From NCBI RefSeq assembly GCF_020532605.1, contig NZ_JAJATW010000022.1, positions 1 through 41,728 on the forward strand: a DNA stretch of 41,728 nt. The letters are read 5' to 3'. The position numbers and the translations under genes were made by a program. Under the pieces are notes generated by a model that was not told the origin of the DNA, made no database searches, and saw nothing but the letters and a program-made list of their open reading frames with translations. Position 1 is the first letter of the stretch, and each line of letters starts with the position of its first letter. Source of the stretch: Marinomonas algarum (GTDB lineage: Bacteria; Pseudomonadota; Gammaproteobacteria; Pseudomonadales; Marinomonadaceae). Shown here piece after piece: positions 6,997-15,001 of this stretch.

Positions 6997-8208
6997 TTAA
7001 CCCTCAAAAGCTGATTTATACATGAGTGTTTGTCGTTTTGTCGGTGCATTTGACAGTCCGGAATCAACCTCTTTTAGCCAATGTTCGAAAATGTCTTGTG
7101 CTCCGAGCAAGTCATGGTCAGCAAGGTGAACGTCGATATCATATCCGTATGTTTTTGCTCTTGTGTCCGGGTCATCAAAGAAGCCGTCATGTATTTTTTT
7201 GAGCGTATTATTAAACAGCTCTCGTTGGCGAGAAGACAGAGGATCAGAGGATGACAAGAATACAAGAGACTGTAAGTGATTTAAATAAACCTCAACAGTG
7301 TTATAGCATGAATGTCTCGCTAAGAAAACAGAACGACGATACGCCATTTCTGCCGCGGTATAATCTTTAATACTGGTACTTACATGACCAAGTTCAATTT
7401 GACGAAGAATGTTTTTTGGTGACTTTCCCACCGCCTCGATGAGTGCTTTTTGGGCGTCCTCCGGTCTGCCTTGTAAAACAAGAATTTTCGCTAACCAATC
7501 GTAAGCACTAACAAAAAATCTGTTATCTAGCATGAGCTGACGAAAGCTCTGTTCTGATTTTTCAAGCTCATTCATAAAGAAATACGCTTTTGCTTTACCA
7601 AATAGAGCCCAAGGCATCTTACGGTTTTTCAATATGTGATTAAACAAAGAGAGGGCTTTTGAATAAGATTTAAGCTCAATAAGAGACTCACCTATGATGC
7701 GCTCACATTTGCCTTTTAGCGCTGGGTTATTTTCCATCACTACTTTGGCGGCTTCGATGGCGGCTTCATAGTCTTCATTATCAAGGGCAATATTAACAGC
7801 ATAGAGCTTTTGTTTAGTCTCTAAGAGTTTATTTAATCGTCTTTGAAGTAAAGCTTGTGAAAAGGGCTTTGTAATATAGCCATCCGGTTGATATTCAATC
7901 GCCCCCATGACCATTTCTATGGAAGTTTCTGCTGTGACCATAAGATAAGTGGCAGTATTGGATATCAGTTTAGAGTGCCTGACTTCCTCAAGTAGCTGTT
8001 GGCCGTCTTTGCCCTTGCCTAAATTGTAGTCAGAGAGAATAAGATCAAACGTTTGGTTTTGCAGAAGCTCAACGGCTGTTTCTGCCTTCATTGCTATCTC
8101 TATAGAGTTAAAGCCAAAATCCGTCAGCATTTTCCTCTGCATGATTCGTGCTTCGGCCATATCTTCGATGATCAGAGCTTTTTTCTTTGATAAATCGTGT
8201 GGTGCCAT
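6997..8208 (-). CDS. Response regulator with TPR-like output domain
   Basis: This 403-aa protein has an N-terminal receiver domain (about residues 8-130) with acidic pocket E15/D16, phosphoacceptor D60 (DLILSDYNLG), T92 and K114 (ITKPF). The remainder is a helical region resembling tetratricopeptide repeats (EDYEAAIEAAKVVMENNP, KSYSKALSLFNHIL, ELEKSEQSFRQLM, GRPEDAQKALIEAVGKSP). There is no DNA-binding domain, so output is probably by protein-protein contact, as proposed for VieB-like regulators. No convincing Shine-Dalgarno precedes the ATG. It follows yacG by 26 bp and precedes the histidine kinase by one base, so the pair looks attached to the pil-coaE-yacG operon. Confidence 0.8.
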   Translation of the reverse strand: MAPHDLSKKKALIIEDMAEARIMQRKMLTDFGFNSIEIAMKAETAVELLQNQTFDLILSDYNLGKGKDGQQLLEEVRHSKLISNTATYLMVTAETSIEMVMGAIEYQPDGYITKPFSQALLQRRLNKLLETKQKLYAVNIALDNEDYEAAIEAAKVVMENNPALKGKCERIIGESLIELKSYSKALSLFNHILKNRKMPWALFGKAKAYFFMNELEKSEQSFRQLMLDNRFFVSAYDWLAKILVLQGRPEDAQKALIEAVGKSPKNILRQIELGHVSTSIKDYTAAEMAYRRSVFLARHSCYNTVEVYLNHLQSLVFLSSSDPLSSRQRELFNNTLKKIHDGFFDDPDTRAKTYGYDIDVHLADHDLLGAQDIFEHWLKEVDSGLSNAPTKRQTLMYKSAFEG

Positions 8209-8234
8209 AGAGAGTCACATTCCATGTTAAATAA

Positions 8235-8459
8235 TTATAAAAAGCGTTTGTTAGGGTCAATTTTTAGATCTTCTGAGAAAACTTCATCTTCTTCAGAATC
8301 TTGTTGTGGAATGGCATACGTTTCGTTTGCCCACGCTCCTAGGTCTATCAATTTACACCGATGGCTACAAAACGGCCTATCCGGGTTCTCTGAAGACCAA
8401 GGCGATTTTTTTTGGCAAGTGGGGCACGCAATTAAGGTAGTTGACTGGCTATTTAACAT
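8235..8459 (-). CDS. yacG: DNA gyrase inhibitor YacG (zinc-binding)
   Basis: This 74-aa protein has the YacG zinc site CPTC (about residues 12-15) and CSHRC (about residues 31-35), followed by the LIDLGAWANETYAIP block and an acidic tail (DSEEDEVFSEDL). In E. coli, YacG binds GyrB and blocks its DNA binding. The start overlaps the 3' end of coaE by 11 bp, the usual coaE-yacG arrangement in gammaproteobacteria. Confidence 0.92.
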   Translation of the reverse strand: MLNSQSTTLIACPTCQKKSPWSSENPDRPFCSHRCKLIDLGAWANETYAIPQQDSEEDEVFSEDLKIDPNKRFL

Positions 8460-9063
8460 GAATTGACTCTAATACTTTTTGGTGTATCTTTAGGACTTTA
8501 TCATTCATGTTGTCGAGAGTGCCAGAATTTTCAAGTTGATAGTCTGCTCTTTTCAGTCTTTCTTCATTGCTGAGTTGTGCTGCAAGGATTTTCTTTGCCG
8601 ATTCAACGCTAACATTATCTCTCAATGTCACTCGTTCGAGTTGAACCTGTTCCGTTGTATCGATTGCGATCACGCGATAACACTGCTTGTTTTGTTGCGT
8701 CTCAAACAAGAGTGGGTGGACTAATAAAACATATTCAGAGGAAGCGTTACTAAGTTGCTTGAACGTTTCTTCACGAATGGCAGGGTGAGTCAATGACTCA
8801 AGCCAGACTCTTTCCTCTGGGACATCAAAGATAATCTTTCTTAATACTGAACGATTCAGCGATCCATCTTCTTGTATCACTTTTTCGCCAAAGTGTTCAC
8901 GGATAGCAGACAAACAAGGTGTTCCTGGTTTAACGACCAACCTTGCAATATCGTCAACATCAACACTTTGAATGCCCAATTTATTGAAGCAGCGAGCAAT
9001 GGTGCTTTTGCCTGATCCGATGCCACCAGCCAGACCGATTATAGGAGGGGATGTTCTTTCCAT
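8449..9063 (-). CDS. coaE: Dephospho-CoA kinase
   Basis: CoaE carries out the last step of coenzyme A synthesis, phosphorylating the 3'-OH of dephospho-CoA with ATP in the cytoplasm. The 204-aa protein starts MERTSPPIIG and has the P-loop GLAGGIGSGKST, the DVDDIAR substrate segment and LLVHPLLFE. The open frame extends 51 codons further upstream, but that part lies inside pilD and is unlike the family, so ATG 9063 is chosen. This overlaps pilD by 25 bp and suggests coupled translation. The order pilD-coaE-yacG is widespread in gammaproteobacteria. Confidence 0.93.
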   Translation of the reverse strand: MERTSPPIIGLAGGIGSGKSTIARCFNKLGIQSVDVDDIARLVVKPGTPCLSAIREHFGEKVIQEDGSLNRSVLRKIIFDVPEERVWLESLTHPAIREETFKQLSNASSEYVLLVHPLLFETQQNKQCYRVIAIDTTEQVQLERVTLRDNVSVESAKKILAAQLSNEERLKRADYQLENSGTLDNMNDKVLKIHQKVLESIHVK

Positions 9064-9851
9064 AGGGATGAATAAAATACCAATATGGCTGAAAAAATTA
9101 AAAACGGGCCGAATGCCACTTTCCTCTGAACCGTTTTTTTGTGCGCTAAAGAATAAAAAAGACCGCTTACACTTGCATAGAGTAACAAAGTGGGGAGCGC
9201 AGTAATACCTAACCAAGCCCCTAGTGCAGCAACAAGTTTTGCATCTCCTAGCCCAATAGCTTCAATATTTCTTGTTACCAGAAAAAACCAACGCAGTGAG
9301 GTGATGAGAAAAAAGCCTATTATCATAGCAATGATATGCTCTGATGTTGTATTGGTATCAATAGATACTAACAATGCTACAGATGCCGTTATTAAGCTGC
9401 ATTCATCAGGTAACAGTTTGTATTTTATATCAATCGTAGCGGCACTGATAAGAGCGCTCAGAATAATTATGTGTGCAATTCGTTGACTAATGTCGTCAAT
9501 GAGCCAGATAAGAGGCATACAACACAAAAAATGTGCCCCCTCAATAAAAACGTACTGAAAAGAAATGCGTTTTTTGCAATGCCGACATCGGCCCATCAGT
9601 GCAATAAAGCTAAAAATAGGAATCAGTTCCTTCCAGCTTAATGGATGATGACAATGCATGCAGTGAGAGCGAGTCTTGGAAAGGCTATTTGGCTTTTCTT
9701 CTGTAAAGGGGAGATCAAGACATTGGTGTGCCTCTTTTCGCCATAAGTAATGAGTTTTAATCGGCCATCGAGCACTAAACGCTGCAGTGAAACTGCCTAG
9801 GGAAAGAATAAGCAAGATGAAGAAGCCAATAGACAATATAGAGATCGACAT
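9039..9851 (-). CDS. pilD: Prepilin peptidase / N-methyltransferase PilD
   Basis: This inner-membrane aspartic protease (A24 family) cleaves the prepilin leader after Gly and methylates the new N-terminal Phe. The 270-aa protein has a zinc-type pair of CxxC motifs (CMHC and CRHC), a first catalytic Asp in DIKYKLLPDE and a second in the GLGDAKL motif (GxGD), plus about seven to eight hydrophobic helices. The start at 9851 has GGAGG at 9861-9865, about nine bases upstream, and directly follows the pilC stop; the longer frame would run into pilC. It can process the pilin at 11871-12302 and possibly type II secretion pseudopilins elsewhere. Confidence 0.92.
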   Translation of the reverse strand: MSISILSIGFFILLILSLGSFTAAFSARWPIKTHYLWRKEAHQCLDLPFTEEKPNSLSKTRSHCMHCHHPLSWKELIPIFSFIALMGRCRHCKKRISFQYVFIEGAHFLCCMPLIWLIDDISQRIAHIIILSALISAATIDIKYKLLPDECSLITASVALLVSIDTNTTSEHIIAMIIGFFLITSLRWFFLVTRNIEAIGLGDAKLVAALGAWLGITALPTLLLYASVSGLFYSLAHKKTVQRKVAFGPFLIFSAILVFYSSLWKEHPLL

Positions 9852-9852
9852 A

Positions 9853-10917
9853 CTAAGGCACCTCCATGAGAGGGGCGTAAAGAGTAACGAGGGCTGATGC
9901 CACCACGCCACCGGCGATGATGAGGCACAGAGCTGGTATTAACTTTTCTAATAGGGCGATGTTTGACTGCCATTGTCTTTCGTGCTGACTTTCTGCGAGG
10001 GTCAGTGCTCTTTCGATATCACCATCCTGCTCTGCAGAATGAAGGGCAATGGCTGATTCTCGTGGAAACCAATGTGGCGGAAAGCTTTCAGAGTAGTGTT
10101 TGCCCAGTTTAAGCGTGTAATAAACACCGAGAATTTCCCGCTTAGTCGGTTCATGCTGAAAGTAGCTTGACATTGTCTTTACTGCTTGCTGAAGCGTGAT
10201 GCCCGTTGCTCTTGTCGTGCTCAAGAGTGAAAAAAGCTTTGTTAAACGAAAGTTCTGACTAAACCGCTCAAGCCAATAGCAGGCTCCACCTTTATTGAGA
10301 CTGTTTATGGTCAGTAATTGAGCAAAGCTAAATAGGGTATACAGCACGCTATCGCCAATAAGCTGTATGAAAAGTGGTACATCGGAAGTGCTTTGTAATG
10401 CACGATTCGCAATCAGGATAAGTAACGCGATTTGCATAATACTAAAGGGGTAAATGAGGGCTTTAAGCAAACGCTGTGACCAATTCAACAAGGAATCAAG
10501 CTGTGAAATGGACAAGCTGAGGCTCTTATCACAGTCTTCACGAGTGCCGTTTGCATTTAAGAGGTAGCAATAAGGTTGTGCCAAAGGGAGTGTCAGTTTA
10601 CTCAGTGCGTTATTGAAACTAACGCCATATTCCAGTTCGCTCAGCAGGGCTTGACTAATTTTACCCATGTTTTTATGGGAGTTAGAGGACGAGAAATGTT
10701 CTAACGCCTCGTTAAGTTGCAGCCCCGAGCCTAAAGCGCTTTGTAATTCTTTATAAAAGACATTCAGTGATTTGTAATCAAATTTTTTCGGGTGCCATCG
10801 AGTGGCTGATAGGTGCCACAAGCCTTGTTTTGCGTATTCGTAAAAGAGAGTATTGACTTCATCTGCGTATCGGTAATCGCTCGTCTTACCCTGAAGTTTA
10901 ATATGATACCAAGGCAT
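9853..10917 (-). CDS. pilC: Type IV pilus inner-membrane platform protein PilC
   Basis: This 354-aa GspF/PilC protein is a little short for the family (about 400 aa). It has two repeated cytoplasmic helical domains and three hydrophobic helices (about residues 155-175, 185-210 and 328-350). The first domain has FYKELQSALGSGLQLNEALEHF and YGVSFNNALSKL; the second has RLTKLFSLLSTTRATGITLQQAV and DIERALTLAE. It anchors the assembly ATPase and helps feed pilin into the growing fibre. Its 5' end overlaps pilB by 20 bp. The N-terminal extension usual in PilC is reduced. Confidence 0.88.
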   Translation of the reverse strand: MPWYHIKLQGKTSDYRYADEVNTLFYEYAKQGLWHLSATRWHPKKFDYKSLNVFYKELQSALGSGLQLNEALEHFSSSNSHKNMGKISQALLSELEYGVSFNNALSKLTLPLAQPYCYLLNANGTREDCDKSLSLSISQLDSLLNWSQRLLKALIYPFSIMQIALLILIANRALQSTSDVPLFIQLIGDSVLYTLFSFAQLLTINSLNKGGACYWLERFSQNFRLTKLFSLLSTTRATGITLQQAVKTMSSYFQHEPTKREILGVYYTLKLGKHYSESFPPHWFPRESAIALHSAEQDGDIERALTLAESQHERQWQSNIALLEKLIPALCLIIAGGVVASALVTLYAPLMEVP

Positions 10918-11860
10918 TCTTTTCCTCCGCTACGTCGTTTTGATGGTGAAAAGCTTGCCACAGTGAGGGAGAAGCAATCAGTGTTTCATAGTCCTTTGGT
11001 AGGGTATCTTCCCAGAGCGGGCGCAAGCCATGAAAGGCGGGTCGTTGAGAAGTCGTCTTATACAGCATAGACTGATGAATGATTAATTTTAGTGAACTGG
11101 CTAAAGAAAAGAAGTCAACTTGCCAGCCGTAGCATCGATGAATGGCATCTAAGGCCGAGTTAGTGTGGAGTGTGGCCAACACTAGGTGTCCCGTAAGTGA
11201 GGCATTCACCGCTAGGTTGGCCGTAATTGCGTCACGAATCTCGCCGACCATAATGACATCGGGATCTTGTCTTAGAAAAGACTTTAGCAAAGCCGCTGAA
11301 TCCAGTCCGATGGATAGGTTAGGCTCACACTGAAACAGTCCTGATATTTCGTATTCCACGGGGTCTTCTATGGTGAAGATGGTTTTTCTTCCCGTATTTA
11401 ACTTTTCTAAGCAAGAATAGAGGGTAGTACTTTTACCGGCCCCTGTTGCCCCACAGACCAAGATCAGTCCACTAGGTTGATCGAGTGAGCCGTAAAGAGC
11501 GTTAAGAAGTGGTGGCTGTATACCAATCTGAGACAGAGCTAAGCGGCTTTTATCTGGAAGTAACCGTAAGGCGATCTTTTCACCTTTCACTGTTGCAATG
11601 ATGCTGACACGAACAAAAGTCCGTCTTCCTGTCTCCGAAAATAAAAACTGGCCTTCTTGAGTACGACGTGTTTCAGACAGATCCAAGTTAGCACGCATTT
11701 TAATACGGTTGATGAGATGGGTTTCTTTTGACACCTCGGCAACATATTGAATTTTTCCAAAACAGCGTTGAGAAATATGTATTGCAGTAGGGGTGTGCTC
11801 TATATGGATATCACTTGCAGACTGGCTAATTGCCGCCGACATGATTTCTTCTAATGTCAT
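10898..11860 (-). CDS. pilB: Compact PilB/GspE-type assembly ATPase
   Basis: This 320-aa secretion ATPase has the PAS-like N2 core (SASDIHIEHTPTAIHISQR), Walker A GATGAGKST (residues 137-145), Asp box TIFTIEDPVE, Walker B DPDVIMVGEIRD and His box TGHLVLATLHTN. The motifs match PilB/GspE rather than PilT, yet the length is PilT-like. The long N-terminal domain of PilB (about 150-200 residues) is missing. The tetracysteine zinc element after the His box is also absent; the matching stretch reads LIIHQSMLYKTTSQRPAFHG. The start is fixed by an AGGAGA site and by the pilA stop only 10 bp upstream, so no hidden N-terminus can exist. It should power pilin polymerisation. Confidence 0.85.
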   Translation of the reverse strand: MTLEEIMSAAISQSASDIHIEHTPTAIHISQRCFGKIQYVAEVSKETHLINRIKMRANLDLSETRRTQEGQFLFSETGRRTFVRVSIIATVKGEKIALRLLPDKSRLALSQIGIQPPLLNALYGSLDQPSGLILVCGATGAGKSTTLYSCLEKLNTGRKTIFTIEDPVEYEISGLFQCEPNLSIGLDSAALLKSFLRQDPDVIMVGEIRDAITANLAVNASLTGHLVLATLHTNSALDAIHRCYGWQVDFFSLASSLKLIIHQSMLYKTTSQRPAFHGLRPLWEDTLPKDYETLIASPSLWQAFHHQNDVAEEKNALVSY

Positions 11861-11870
11861 GTCGTCTCTC

Positions 11871-12302
11871 CTATTCTGCTAATGCAGTACATTTTGCGGG
11901 TAAAATATTTGCATCAAGATCGGACGTGCATTGCCAGTTTCTGTTGGTGTCACGGGTATAGGTAAGATAAGCGTTTTCAGCGATACCAGTGCTTTTATTC
12001 AGGGTGACTTTAAGACCATTGCTCTCTGTAATGGCGATCGTTTTGGCTATTGAATCATCAGAAAGGGTTTGTTTAACGGCATTAAAGTCGTCTACGGAAG
12101 GAAAATCCCCGTTTAGTAGAATGAACTCTTCAATTAGGGATTGGTGTTGTGTGGCAAGGTTTTGAGCTTCGAGAAGATTGGCTTTGGCAATCTGACGGGT
12201 AAACGTTGGTGCGGTTAGGCTGGCAAGAATAGAAATGATGGCAATAACAACCATTAATTCTAATAAGGTAAATCCACGCATGGATAGAGGGGATAATTTC
12301 AT
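11871..12302 (-). CDS. pilA: Type IV major pilin-like protein PilA
   Basis: This 143-aa prepilin has a short leader MKLSPLSMRG cut before FTLLELMVVIAIISILASL, the class III signal with Glu at position +5. The helix continues through residue 60, and the C-terminal domain carries two Cys (CTSDLDANILPAKC) that can form the D-loop disulfide. AAGGAG (12309-12314) lies six bases before ATG 12302. It is the presumed fibre subunit of the pilus built by pilB-C-D directly downstream. Confidence 0.92.
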   Translation of the reverse strand: MKLSPLSMRGFTLLELMVVIAIISILASLTAPTFTRQIAKANLLEAQNLATQHQSLIEEFILLNGDFPSVDDFNAVKQTLSDDSIAKTIAITESNGLKVTLNKSTGIAENAYLTYTRDTNRNWQCTSDLDANILPAKCTALAE

Positions 12303-12346
12303 TCTTCACTCCTTGAAGATTTATATTGAATAGCATCCTGCTACAC

Positions 12347-12377
12347 ACTCAAATTATTTGAGTCACATAAGATTATA
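12347..12377 (-). promoter_or_regulatory. pilA upstream dyad and -10-like element
   Basis: A perfect 17-bp palindrome ACTCAAAT-T-ATTTGAGT (12347-12363) lies 45 bp before the pilA start. Just upstream on the minus strand is TATAAT (12372-12377), which would place transcription start at or in the palindrome. No good -35 was found, and no sigma-54 GG-N10-GC box was seen. It could be an operator or the base of an mRNA 5' hairpin. Confidence 0.4.
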
Positions 12378-12387
12378 GGGTTTTACT

Positions 12388-12678
12388 TTAAAAGTCTTTT
12401 TTTAATATGCTTTCGCCATCTGAATCAATATCTCTGGATGGATTGTTCTCCTCTGCCTGTTGACGTTCAATATTTTTCTTATCTTGCTTCAGAAGAGCCT
12501 GTGCTTCTTCTGACAAAGTAACAATCAAATCGCTGGTGGCTCTTGCATTAAGCGCATTATTCGCTGCTGATCGTGTATCTTCATCTGAACGTAAGTCATA
12601 GGTAGTATAACCTGGCGTCGTGACGTTAGCCGAGCTCAGGTTGGATAGTGCAATAGTATGAGGAATGCTACCTGACAT
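12388..12678 (-). CDS. Uncharacterised 96-aa protein with a flagellar-rod-like N-terminal motif
   Basis: I do not recognise the function. The protein has no signal peptide or membrane helix. Residues 10-25 read ALSNLSSANVTTPGYT, close to the ANxxTPGY signature at the N-terminus of flagellar rod and hook proteins. The rest is polar and probably helical or disordered (SAANNALNARATSDLIVTLSEEAQALLKQDKKNIERQQAEENN). AGG eight bases before the ATG serves as ribosome site. It lies directly upstream of pilA in the same direction, with a separate promoter-like region between them. It may be expressed with motility or surface-appendage genes, but that is a guess. Confidence 0.6.
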   Translation of the reverse strand: MSGSIPHTIALSNLSSANVTTPGYTTYDLRSDEDTRSAANNALNARATSDLIVTLSEEAQALLKQDKKNIERQQAEENNPSRDIDSDGESILKKDF

Positions 12679-12732
12679 AATGAATACCTACTTACAGAGT
12701 ATAAGAAAATATTAGTCAAGGAATCTTGGTTT

Positions 12733-12789
12733 GTCCACTTTTTAAGCAGTAAGGAAAGTGACTTTCAGTCTTTTGCCTAAAAAGTGGAC
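12733..12789. repeat. 57-bp hairpin with perfect 12-bp arms between pta and the 96-aa gene
   Basis: GTCCACTTTTTA (12733-12744) is matched by TAAAAAGTGGAC (12778-12789). After one mismatch GCA pairs with TGC, and the middle holds a second nested pair GAAAGT/ACTTTC. As minus-strand RNA it would form a long hairpin just after pta, but no U tract follows, so it is not a classic intrinsic terminator. It could be a processing or stabilising 3' hairpin, or a small repeat element. Confidence 0.6.
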
Positions 12790-12800
12790 GTCTATACCTA

Positions 12801-14903
12801 TTATCTTTTGCGGTCGTTGCTGTCGGCTTGAATGGCTGTTACGGCAATTGTATGGACGATGTCATCAACAGATGCATTTCGCGACAAATCGTTCACGGGC
12901 TTCTTGATGCCTTGAAGCATAGGGCCAATACTCACAACATCGGCACTACGTTGTACGGCTTTGTAGGTTGTATTGCCTGTATTCAGATCAGGGAAAACAA
13001 ATACGGTCGCCTTACCAGCTACCTTACTATTCGGTGCTTTACGTTTTGCGACACTTTCCATAATGGCGGCATCGTATTGTAACGGGCCGTCAATGAGTAG
13101 GTCAGGTCGCAATTTCTGGGCAATGCTTGTCGCTTTTCTGACTTTATCGACATCGTTGCCTGCTCCACGACCGCCCGTGCTGTAGCTGATCATGGCAACT
13201 TTTGGTGTAATCCCAAAGGCGGCCGCTGAGTCTGCGCTTTGAATGGCAATTTCTGCCAGCTGTTCAGCGGTAGGGTCAGGGTTAATGACACAATCACCAT
13301 AAACTAATACTTGGTCGGGTAAGCACATGAAAAATACAGAAGAAACTAAACTAGAGTCGGGAGTGGTCTTAATGAGCTGTAATGCAGGGCGAATGGTATT
13401 CGCAGTAGGGTGTGCCGCGCCAGAAACCAATCCATCTACATCGCCAACTTGTAGCATCATGGTGCCCAGTACAACGTCATCGGCAAGTTGCTCTCTTGCT
13501 ACGATATCCGTAAGACTACGGCTTTTTCTCAGTTCAACCATTGGTGCAATGTAGCGTTCACGTACTTTATTTGGATCAAGAATGTTCACAGCATCATTCA
13601 ATTCAATGCCATTGTTTTGGGCAATGCGGAGAATTTCAGTCTTATCACCTAGAAGAGTGCATCGAGCAATGCCGCGCTCTGCACAAATAGAAGCGGCTTG
13701 GATAACGCGTACTTCTTCACCTTCAGGGAGTAAGATATGCTTATCGAGTGATTTAGCCAACTCAATAAGACGAAAACGAAAAGCAGGTGGGGAGAGCTTT
13801 CTTTCATCTTGATTAAGAGCAAAAGAATTTACCCAATCATGATCTATACAGCGAGCAATGTGTTCTTTCACCATTAACACACGTTCTTTATCATCCGTCG
13901 GAATTTCTTGATTAAACGACTGCATATTAATCACGGTTTCCCAACTGTTTGATCCAACAGACAGAACAGGTAATCCTTTTGCCATGGCTTTTCCGCATAA
14001 AGACATCAAGGCTTCGCTAGGTTGGTAGCCCCCTGTAACAACGAGTGCCGCGATTTTGATATCGTTCAGTGCTGCGATGGCCGTTGCCATGATAATGTCA
14101 GTTCTGTCACCAGGGGTAAAAACTAAAACGCCTGGTCTCAATGCTTCAAGCATGTTTTCGACACCACGAGCGCACAGTGTGTAAGATTGCACTCGGCGTG
14201 TATCCATTTCACCTGCGTTAACAATACTAGCGCCTAAAAACTCTGCTACGTCTTTTACTCGTGGGTAGGTAAGTTCCTCCGCGCTTGGGATCTGGCCGAG
14301 CAAGCTGAAATTACGCTTAAAGATACTTTTTTGTGCAAACAAGTCACCGTATGACTTCATACCCAAGGAGCCTGGTGTTGTTTTATTGAGAATGCAACCA
14401 ATCACATCATCCGCTTTAATACCACCGTATGAACCGGCGGCAATTTCAACATGATGTTCTAGTTCATTCACTTTCATTTTATTAGGTGCGGTAACAAGTA
14501 CTAAACCTGCGTCTAATGTACGAGCAATGGCTTTGTTCAGTCTTGTTGCATAAGGGTGACCAGCAATCTGAGCAAGACCTTCAACAATAACCGTCGAACC
14601 CGGCTCAACACTCGCCTGAAATCGACCAACGATTTCTTCCATAAGTTCATCGATGTTATCGTTATAGAGGTAACGCTCTGCTTCATGTAAAGGAATTGGC
14701 TCAGCAGGACGAAGAGTGGAACCTTGAGCAACCATTGCCGTTGATTTGTCTGGGCCTTTGTCACCCGGCTGTGGCTGTGCAATCGGCTTGAAAAAGCTGG
14801 CTTTTAGTCCTTGTTGCTCCAGTGCGCGAACAAGACCAACTGAGACAGACGTTAAGCCGACACCTGGGCCGGTAGGAACCGTCATAAGTACATTTATTGG
14901 CAT
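12801..14903 (-). CDS. pta: Phosphate acetyltransferase
   Basis: Pta interconverts acetyl-CoA and acetyl phosphate in the cytoplasm and so links central carbon flow to acetate. This is the long 700-aa form. It has an N-terminal BioD-like P-loop domain (PTGPGVGLTSVSVGL, lacking the P-loop Lys as in other long Ptas), a middle DRTGG-type domain (about residues 220-340) and the C-terminal catalytic domain (about 375-695; DGLVSGAAHPTANTIRPALQ, SYSTGGRGAGNDVDKV, DGPLQYDAA). An AGGA site lies about 10 bases before the ATG. No ackA lies next to it, although the two are adjacent in many relatives. Confidence 0.95.
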   Translation of the reverse strand: MPINVLMTVPTGPGVGLTSVSVGLVRALEQQGLKASFFKPIAQPQPGDKGPDKSTAMVAQGSTLRPAEPIPLHEAERYLYNDNIDELMEEIVGRFQASVEPGSTVIVEGLAQIAGHPYATRLNKAIARTLDAGLVLVTAPNKMKVNELEHHVEIAAGSYGGIKADDVIGCILNKTTPGSLGMKSYGDLFAQKSIFKRNFSLLGQIPSAEELTYPRVKDVAEFLGASIVNAGEMDTRRVQSYTLCARGVENMLEALRPGVLVFTPGDRTDIIMATAIAALNDIKIAALVVTGGYQPSEALMSLCGKAMAKGLPVLSVGSNSWETVINMQSFNQEIPTDDKERVLMVKEHIARCIDHDWVNSFALNQDERKLSPPAFRFRLIELAKSLDKHILLPEGEEVRVIQAASICAERGIARCTLLGDKTEILRIAQNNGIELNDAVNILDPNKVRERYIAPMVELRKSRSLTDIVAREQLADDVVLGTMMLQVGDVDGLVSGAAHPTANTIRPALQLIKTTPDSSLVSSVFFMCLPDQVLVYGDCVINPDPTAEQLAEIAIQSADSAAAFGITPKVAMISYSTGGRGAGNDVDKVRKATSIAQKLRPDLLIDGPLQYDAAIMESVAKRKAPNSKVAGKATVFVFPDLNTGNTTYKAVQRSADVVSIGPMLQGIKKPVNDLSRNASVDDIVHTIAVTAIQADSNDRKR

Positions 14904-15001
14904 ATCTTCTGTGTCCTGAGTGAGTCCATTATTAAGAGCATGGCATTAGTTGCTGTTGGAGTAAACGAATCGTAACAGGCGTTACCAAGTTTTATCAATT
15001 T

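Noticed and set aside
8197..8466. 89-codon plus-strand frame across yacG
   Set aside because: It is fully antisense to yacG, which has clear zinc motifs on the other strand.
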